In this document: piece by piece, positions 31,118-36,205 of the stretch
Layout: every line of letters begins with the position of its first letter
Position numbering within the stretch: the first letter of the stretch is position 1
Assembly (NCBI GenBank): GCA_947072565.1
Contig: CAMTIM010000030.1
Coordinates: 1 to 36,205, forward strand
Direction: 5' to 3'
Origin: an uncultured Peptostreptococcaceae bacterium
GTDB taxonomy: Bacteria > Bacillota > Clostridia > Peptostreptococcales > Peptostreptococcaceae
DNA length: 36,205 nt
Notes under the pieces: generated by a model
Databases searched by the model: none
What the model saw: the letters and a program-made list of their open reading frames with translations, nothing else
What the model was told of the DNA's origin: nothing
Made by a program: the position numbers and the translations under genes

Positions 31118-33029
31118 GCTTTACCTTAGATGAAAGGATAGCCACTGTTGTAGATACAGCTAAAACTATTAGTAAAATTATCGCCATAGTATTACTTGCT
31201 GCAAATCCAACCGGTGCATTTGGTTTTATAATTCCTGTTACTTGTAATATGATTCCTATTAAACCTATTATAGAACCACCAGCAACAAGACCAGAAGATA
31301 AACTTATACCATTTGCAACTCTAGCTTCTTTTAATTCTGCATTCTTAGACATTTTTTCAACTATTACACGTATTAAAGCTCCAACTAATATTATTGAAGT
31401 TGTAGCTATTGGTAAATAGAAACCTATAGCAATAGTCATGATTGGTAAATTTAATAAATAAAGCACAAATGCCATAAACACACCAGCAATAATCATAACC
31501 CAAGGTAAATCACCTGACATAATACCTGAAGTTAATGTTGACATTAAGTTAGCTTGAGGTAATGCAAACTGTGCATCTGCTCCAGTAACTTTAAGTTGAT
31601 TAGAAAGTACTAATATTGTACCAGTAACCACTATTACCCCAACTATACTAGCAATTGTGAAATAACGTTGCATCTCACTTTTGCTACCTCCAACTATATA
31701 AGTTACCTTTTGAGATTGAGTATATCCACCAGCTGTAGCTATAGCAACAACCATAAAAGTAGCAAATAGAAGTAATGATTTGTTGTCAGCATTACTTTTC
31801 CATCCCATTACAACAAATAACAACGTTAATATAACTAAAGATGCTATTGTCATACCTGAAACTGGTAAATTTGATGTACCTATTGTACCAGTTAAACGTC
31901 CTGCTACTATAACAAATAGTAAAGATAATAACATTGAAACAATAGCTCCTAATATAGCCATCATAATATTTCCAGAGAATAAAAATGCTGCTACAAACCC
32001 AAGTATAATTCCACCTAATAAAATTATCATGTGGCTAGATGAATTTTCTTCACCATTTCCACCATTAGATTTTGCTTTAAGCGTTTCTTTTAATGATACT
32101 ACAATAGTTGGTATAAGTTTAACTGCACCTATTATACCTCCACAAAGCATCATCCCAGCACCTATGTATTTTACATAACTACTAGATATTGCATTAACAT
32201 CCATTTGATTAAGAGCCATTGAAGTATTATTCCATACTGTAGCTCCATCAGCAGCCATGTCAGTAAAGTAACCTATTAAAGGCGCTACACCAAAGTTTGC
32301 AAATATAGATCCTGCAAACATCGTTAAAGATACTTCAAGACCCACTATGAATCCAATTCCTAAAAGAAGAGGATTTACCTCTATTGAAAACTTCCATTTA
32401 TAAAATGTACTTCCAACAGCAGTCATAACATTGTTTACTACGTTTAAGAATGAACTAGTTAATAAATTAATAATTCCACTTATTCCAAATCCAATTCCCA
32501 TGAATTTTATAGCATCTCCACCAGCATCTGAAGCAACAAGTGTTTCCGATATAGCCATAGATTCTGGATACATAAGCTTACCATGTTCTTCAATAATTAA
32601 GTAATTAAAAACTAATGTTGCACATCCTATACTAAATAGAACACCACCAACACCAACAATTACCCCTTCAATGAAGCTAAATTGACTACCAATTAAAATA
32701 ACAGCTGGTAATACGAAGATCATACCACTCGCAATGGATTCTCCACCACTTGACATACCTTGGATTATATTTTTTCCAAGAAGTCCTTTTTTGTTTGCAA
32801 ATGCTCCAACTAATACTGAACCTATTATAGCTCCAGGTATTCCTGCTGCAACTGTAAGTCCTGACTTCATTCCAGAATAAGCTGTTGAAGCTGCAAAAAC
32901 AGCTGCTAGGATGATACCTATAATTAATACAGCTACATTTCCACCTGTTTTAGACTTGTCAGTTATATATGGAACATAATCTTTTCCATGTACACCACCA
33001 TACGCCTCTTTAGGTAATTTTTTCTTCAT
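31107..33029 (-). CDS. OPT-family oligopeptide transporter
   Basis: Polytopic membrane proton-coupled importer of the OPT family (640 residues, about 14-16 helices). Landmarks: an N-terminal PKEAYGG and YVPY, AASTAYSGMKSGLTVAAGIPGAIIG (about 45-70, in parts) and the MYPESMAISETLVASDAGG block (about 151-170). The middle SVMLLSLLFVIVAGRLTGTIGTSNLPVSGMT region is also typical. Substrates of bacterial OPTs are oligopeptides or metal chelates, not determinable here. ATG with GGAGGGATTTAA. Upstream -10 TATTAT (33158-33163) with -35 TTGATT (33181-33186) is a candidate promoter. The PqqD-like gene overlaps its end. Confidence 0.92.
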   Translation of the reverse strand: MKKKLPKEAYGGVHGKDYVPYITDKSKTGGNVAVLIIGIILAAVFAASTAYSGMKSGLTVAAGIPGAIIGSVLVGAFANKKGLLGKNIIQGMSSGGESIASGMIFVLPAVILIGSQFSFIEGVIVGVGGVLFSIGCATLVFNYLIIEEHGKLMYPESMAISETLVASDAGGDAIKFMGIGFGISGIINLLTSSFLNVVNNVMTAVGSTFYKWKFSIEVNPLLLGIGFIVGLEVSLTMFAGSIFANFGVAPLIGYFTDMAADGATVWNNTSMALNQMDVNAISSSYVKYIGAGMMLCGGIIGAVKLIPTIVVSLKETLKAKSNGGNGEENSSSHMIILLGGIILGFVAAFLFSGNIMMAILGAIVSMLLSLLFVIVAGRLTGTIGTSNLPVSGMTIASLVILTLLFVVMGWKSNADNKSLLLFATFMVVAIATAGGYTQSQKVTYIVGGSKSEMQRYFTIASIVGVIVVTGTILVLSNQLKVTGADAQFALPQANLMSTLTSGIMSGDLPWVMIIAGVFMAFVLYLLNLPIMTIAIGFYLPIATTSIILVGALIRVIVEKMSKNAELKEARVANGISLSSGLVAGGSIIGLIGIILQVTGIIKPNAPVGFAASNTMAIILLIVLAVSTTVAILSSKVKHDE

Positions 33030-33157
33030 TTAAATCCCTCCATTCATTTATTTAATAATTAGACAATAGGAGAATTTACGAATAATGTATCATTCAAACG
33101 CCTATTATTTATAAACATTGATGTATAGCGTTTTCCTAAAAAGTTTTTTATATTTAT

Positions 33158-33186
33158 ATAATACTATTTTATTCGACAGAAATCAA
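33158..33186 (-). promoter_or_regulatory. Candidate promoter of the OPT operon
   Basis: Minus strand -35 TTGATT (33181-33186), 17 bp, -10 TATTAT (33158-33163). The leader to the ATG at 33029 is about 120 bases; the rest of 33030-33382 is AT-rich with no ORF and no riboswitch I can identify. Confidence 0.45.
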
Positions 33187-33382
33187 CGTTTTTTTCGAAT
33201 ATTTTTAATTTTAAAATAATATTTTAAATATATTTTAAAACAAATTAACTTATATGAACAGATTTTATGTATATCATTTAATATACGTGTTTATTATGTG
33301 TTTAATTTTTTGACTTTATACACTTGTTTTATCGTTTTTGTAGAAATATAAATTTTATACTAATCAACTATTTGAATTAAAT

Positions 33383-33430
33383 AAAAAGGTGCAGATGATT
33401 TATTAAAAAATAAACCATCTGCACCTTTTT
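33383..33430. terminator. Terminator of miaB
   Basis: A 22-base stem (33383-33404 with 33409-33430) with one G-U or A-C position, 4-base loop, with A and T tracts at the ends, seven bases past the miaB stop. Confidence 0.92.
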
Positions 33431-33436
33431 TGTCTT

Positions 33437-34870
33437 TTATTTAACTATTAATCCATTTAATGAAAATGTATTCGCACTAGTTATATTTACCTTAACTAAT
33501 TTGCCTGCTAATTCTACTTCGTCAGCCTCAAAATTAACTAGCTTATTTTGTCTCGTTCTACCAGTAAATTTAGTATTATCGTTTTTACTTTTTCCTTCAA
33601 CTAATACTTCAACTGTTCTTCCAATATAATTTTTATTTATCTCTGCACAAATTTCATTTACTTTATTTAATACTTTATTAAATCTTTCATGTTTTATATC
33701 CTCTGGTATTTGGTCTGGCATCTGTGCAGCAGGAGTACCTTTTCTTTTTGAATATATAAATGTAAATGCTGAGTCATATCTTACTTTTTCTACTACATCT
33801 ATAGTATCTAATAAATCTTTTTCAGTTTCTCCAGGGAATCCTATCATTAAATCTGTAGAAAACGCAATATCTTTAACTTCATTTCTAGCCTTTTCTATTA
33901 TATCTAAATAATATTCTTTAGTATAATGTCTATTCATTCTTTTAAGTAACGGAGTGCTTCCACATTGAATTGGCAGGTGTAGATACTCACACACTTTATC
34001 ACAATCTCTCATTGCATATATAACTTCATCAGATATATCTTTAGGGTGAGATGTCATAAATCTAATTCTTTCTATTCCTTCTACTTCATTTACCATTCTT
34101 AAAAGTTTATCAAATGTTATAGACTCGTCTAAAGTCTTTCCATAAGAATCAACATTTTGACCTAATAATGTAATTTCTTTTGTCCCATTTGCCGCTAATT
34201 CTTTTATTTCGCTTATTATGTCTTCAGATGTTCTACTTCGCTCTCTACCTCTTGTATAAGGAACTATGCAATAAGTACAGAAATTATTACATCCATACAT
34301 TATGTTTACAAAAGCTTTAAGTTCAAATTTTCTAGTACTTCTAAGACCTTCTACAACTTCACCATCAACATCCCATACATCTACTAACATTTTTTTAGTA
34401 TCCATTGAATTTGTTAATAATTCAGGAAATTTATATAAATTATGTGTCCCAAAAACTAAATCTACATGTCTATACTTTGATTTTAATTCTTTAACCACAT
34501 GAGGTTGTTGCATCATACATCCACAAACAGCTATTTTTAGATCAGGATTTTTTCTTTTTTCAAGTTTTAATTGTCCAAGGTTTCCATAAACTTTAAGTTC
34601 TGCATTTTCTCTTACTGCGCATGTATTATATATTATTAAATCACATTCTCCAGCAGTAATTCCTCTTTCATATCCCATTTCCTCAAGCATTGCACATAAA
34701 TTTTCAGAATCATGTTCATTCATTTGACATCCAAATGTTTGTATTAAATATCTTGGTTTAGAACTATGTATAGCATAATATCTTGAATTTTGCTCTGCTA
34801 TTGCTTCTATAAATCTATCTTGTTCTTGGATTTTTTCTATAGGAACCTGCACTTGTTTTCTTTTACTCAT
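33437..34870 (-). CDS. miaB: tRNA-2-methylthio-N6-dimethylallyladenosine synthase MiaB
   Basis: Radical SAM methylthiotransferase that converts i6A37 to ms2i6A37 in tRNAs reading codons starting with U. The 477 residues contain the N-terminal auxiliary-cluster cysteines C48, C84 and C118, the radical-SAM CxxxCxxC at C194, C198 and C201, and a C-terminal TRAM domain (about 415-475) for tRNA binding. About 35 N-terminal residues before the core are an ordinary clostridial extension. ATG with GGGGGGAAG. Strong terminator after it. A TATAAT with weak -35 TTTAAA (34953-34981, minus strand) may be its promoter. MutS/MutL, usual neighbours elsewhere, are not seen here. Confidence 0.97.
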   Translation of the reverse strand: MSKRKQVQVPIEKIQEQDRFIEAIAEQNSRYYAIHSSKPRYLIQTFGCQMNEHDSENLCAMLEEMGYERGITAGECDLIIYNTCAVRENAELKVYGNLGQLKLEKRKNPDLKIAVCGCMMQQPHVVKELKSKYRHVDLVFGTHNLYKFPELLTNSMDTKKMLVDVWDVDGEVVEGLRSTRKFELKAFVNIMYGCNNFCTYCIVPYTRGRERSRTSEDIISEIKELAANGTKEITLLGQNVDSYGKTLDESITFDKLLRMVNEVEGIERIRFMTSHPKDISDEVIYAMRDCDKVCEYLHLPIQCGSTPLLKRMNRHYTKEYYLDIIEKARNEVKDIAFSTDLMIGFPGETEKDLLDTIDVVEKVRYDSAFTFIYSKRKGTPAAQMPDQIPEDIKHERFNKVLNKVNEICAEINKNYIGRTVEVLVEGKSKNDNTKFTGRTRQNKLVNFEADEVELAGKLVKVNITSANTFSLNGLIVK

Positions 34871-35063
34871 TTATCTTCCCCCCATTATTGCTTTGTTTAC
34901 ATTAAATATTACTTAAATTATTTTATATTACTTAAATATAGTATTAAAGCTTATTATATCAAATTTGCATCAAATTTTAAAGATATTCAGTTTAAGTTTT
35001 GTGCATCAATATTTATATATAGGTCATACTAATTTATTATATGATTTTGAAAGGATGCTAATA

Positions 35064-35720
35064 ATGATTGTAGTTTTAATAAGAAGTATTTTGCTATACA
35101 TTGTAGTTTTAATAGGCTTAAGAATTATGGGAAAAGGTGAGATAGCCGAAATGAACTCATTTGATTTAGTTATAACACTTTTAATTGCTGAAGTTGCTGC
35201 TGTACCTATGGAAAACAACAACATACCTATAGTCAACGGTGTAGCTGCTGTTACTGGCCTTGTGTTTATGCAAATAGTAATTTCATATCTAGCTTTAAAA
35301 AGTAGAACAGTTAGAATTTTTTTATCTGGAAAACCGTCTATCCTAATTGAAAAAGGTGAAGTAAATTTTAAAATACTAAAACAGGAAAGAGTTACAATTG
35401 ATGAACTACTAGAACAACTTAGAATTTTGGGTTATTTTAAAATTTCAGATGTTCAATATGCAATACTTGAAACTGATGGTAATTTAAGTGTACTTCCAAG
35501 TTCTTCATATAATAGTACTCCGTCTTTTGAATTTAATCACCTTCCGTTATCCTTAATCATAGATGGTCAAATTATCAATAATAATATTAAGATTCTTAAT
35601 AAAGATATTAATTGGTTATTTGAAATCTTAAATTCTAATCAAATTAAAAATGTTAAAGATGTTCTTCTTCTAACTATAGATGAAAATGATAAAATTGATA
35701 TTCAAAAAAAGAAAATTTAA
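35064..35720 (+). CDS. DUF421 (YetF/YrbG-type) membrane protein
   Basis: Membrane protein of the DUF421 family (Bacillus YetF, YdfR, YrbG). The start is ATG at 35064 with GAAAGG nine bases upstream; the long frame from 34965 includes 33 residues without support. The 218 residues have three N-terminal helices and the signature IGLRIMGKGEIAEMNSFDLVITLLIAE (about 15-42, in parts), then the cytosolic domain with GKPSILIEKGEV (about 92-103) and RVTIDELLEQLRILGY. Members are spore or membrane proteins of unclear role. It is followed by the DUF4363 gene after 20 bases, the usual clostridial pair. Confidence 0.9.
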   Translation: MIVVLIRSILLYIVVLIGLRIMGKGEIAEMNSFDLVITLLIAEVAAVPMENNNIPIVNGVAAVTGLVFMQIVISYLALKSRTVRIFLSGKPSILIEKGEVNFKILKQERVTIDELLEQLRILGYFKISDVQYAILETDGNLSVLPSSSYNSTPSFEFNHLPLSLIIDGQIINNNIKILNKDINWLFEILNSNQIKNVKDVLLLTIDENDKIDIQKKKI

Positions 35721-35740
35721 AATATATTGAGGTGAACATT

Positions 35741-36121
35741 TTGAGATCTTTAATTTACGCGGTAATATTTACATTCTTATTCGTAGTATTTGGACTACAT
35801 GTAAATAGTGAAATTCAAGAATTTACAGATATATATATTTCTAGAGCTGAAACTATAACAACTTATATAAAAAAAGATGATTGGCAAAATACAAGAAGTG
35901 AATTAGAAAAATATCATAAAGACTTTCATCAAGAAAAGGAAAGATGGTATAAAATACTACATCATGAGTATTTTGATAATATATGTTTATACCTAGATAT
36001 TTTAGATAATTCCGTTTTTTGTAAGGACAAATCTATGTCTCTTGAGCAACTAGTTCATATAAGAAAAACTTTAAATAATATACTAGAAAGTGAAAAATGT
36101 GATTTGAACCATATTTTCTAA
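35741..36121 (+). CDS. DUF4363 family protein
   Basis: Small membrane-anchored protein of 126 residues. I start at TTG 35741-35743 because GAGGTG lies six bases upstream; a GTG at 35732 is embedded in that site. One N-terminal helix (about 3-20) anchors it; the rest is a soluble helical part with W/K/E-rich segments (DWQNTRSELEKYHKDFHQEKERW, split by turns), which is the DUF4363 pattern. It pairs with DUF421 next to it, suggesting a shared role at the membrane, but the function is unknown. The last bases of the window hold a hairpin beyond its stop. Confidence 0.82.
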   Translation: MRSLIYAVIFTFLFVVFGLHVNSEIQEFTDIYISRAETITTYIKKDDWQNTRSELEKYHKDFHQEKERWYKILHHEYFDNICLYLDILDNSVFCKDKSMSLEQLVHIRKTLNNILESEKCDLNHIF

Positions 36122-36165
36122 ATTTATAATAAATATGCTTAGCTTTATAAGTTTAATCTCAAATA

Positions 36166-36205
36166 GCTTATATTACTGAATTTTATCAATTCATATAATA
36201 TAAGC
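36166..36205 (+). terminator. Hairpin after DUF4363, cut by the window end
   Basis: Outer 10-bp stem (36166-36175 with 36196-36205) and an inner GAATT/AATTC pair. A T-run cannot be judged because the window stops at the stem, so terminator function is likely but not shown. Confidence 0.5.

Noticed and set aside
34965-35063. N-terminal extension of the DUF421 protein
   Set aside because: No ribosome site; GAAAGG supports the ATG at 35064.
1-36205. CRISPR arrays, transposases, prophage genes, tRNA or rRNA genes
   Set aside because: No regularly spaced direct repeat array, mobile-element gene or RNA gene was found on either strand.

Overview
The window is AT-rich (roughly 70% A+T) DNA with compact, mostly leftward, cotranscribed genes, strong GGAGG-type ribosome binding sites, frequent GTG/TTG starts and many intrinsic terminators. 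The gene content (IspH, CIRCE-controlled ClpB, sporulation-type YtaF, OPT plus PqqD-like pair, DUF421 plus DUF4363 pair, cobalamin and TPP riboswitches) points to an anaerobic Gram-positive clostridium, most likely Peptostreptococcaceae (Clostridioides/Paraclostridium/Romboutsia-like). The family assignment is inference from gene content and style, not from a search. No rRNA, tRNA, insertion sequence, prophage or CRISPR array is visible; this looks like chromosomal core and near-core sequence.

Layout. 1-190: a Fur-box promoter firing leftward out of the window. 250-4729: a leftward housekeeping operon (histidine phosphatase, BaiN-type flavoprotein, AroH chorismate mutase, cytidylate kinase, PlsC acyltransferase, IspH). 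5043-8318: a CDF metal efflux protein (rightward), a secreted SH3/NlpC-P60 peptidoglycan hydrolase with a WalR-like triple repeat, and a catalase-fold protein. 8461-14572: ClpB with a perfect CIRCE operator, a 56-residue small protein on the other strand, a pentapeptide-repeat protein, an amino acid permease and an L,D-transpeptidase. 14730-17023: YtaF, and a Na/Pi cotransporter-PhoU fusion preceded by four phased PhoP-box repeats. 17276-23080: two unrecognised proteins, a DUF45 metallopeptidase-like protein, the pseudokinase AMPylase SelO, a beta-carbonic anhydrase and a 5'-3' exonuclease with an extra N-terminal region.

23288-26224: a cobalamin-riboswitch operon (permease, ATPase, and a Dph6-like PP-loop ATPase that is not part of any standard B12 importer), then a 29-residue membrane peptide. 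26376-27440: an unrecognised protein. 27637-30592: a TPP-riboswitch operon (YkoF/MTH1187-like thiamine-binding protein, ThiX permease, ThiY binding lipoprotein, ThiZ ATPase). 30770-33029: an OPT oligopeptide transporter overlapping a PqqD-like gene. 33437-34870: MiaB. 35064-36121: DUF421 and DUF4363 membrane proteins, rightward.

The unifying theme is regulation: iron (Fur), phosphate (PhoP), cell wall (WalR), heat (HrcA), cobalamin and thiamine signals can each be assigned to a gene here from sequence alone. The most interesting open points are the PP-loop ATPase inside the B12 regulon, the OPT/PqqD overlap without RiPP genes, a dyad motif shared by three intergenic regions, and two small proteins.
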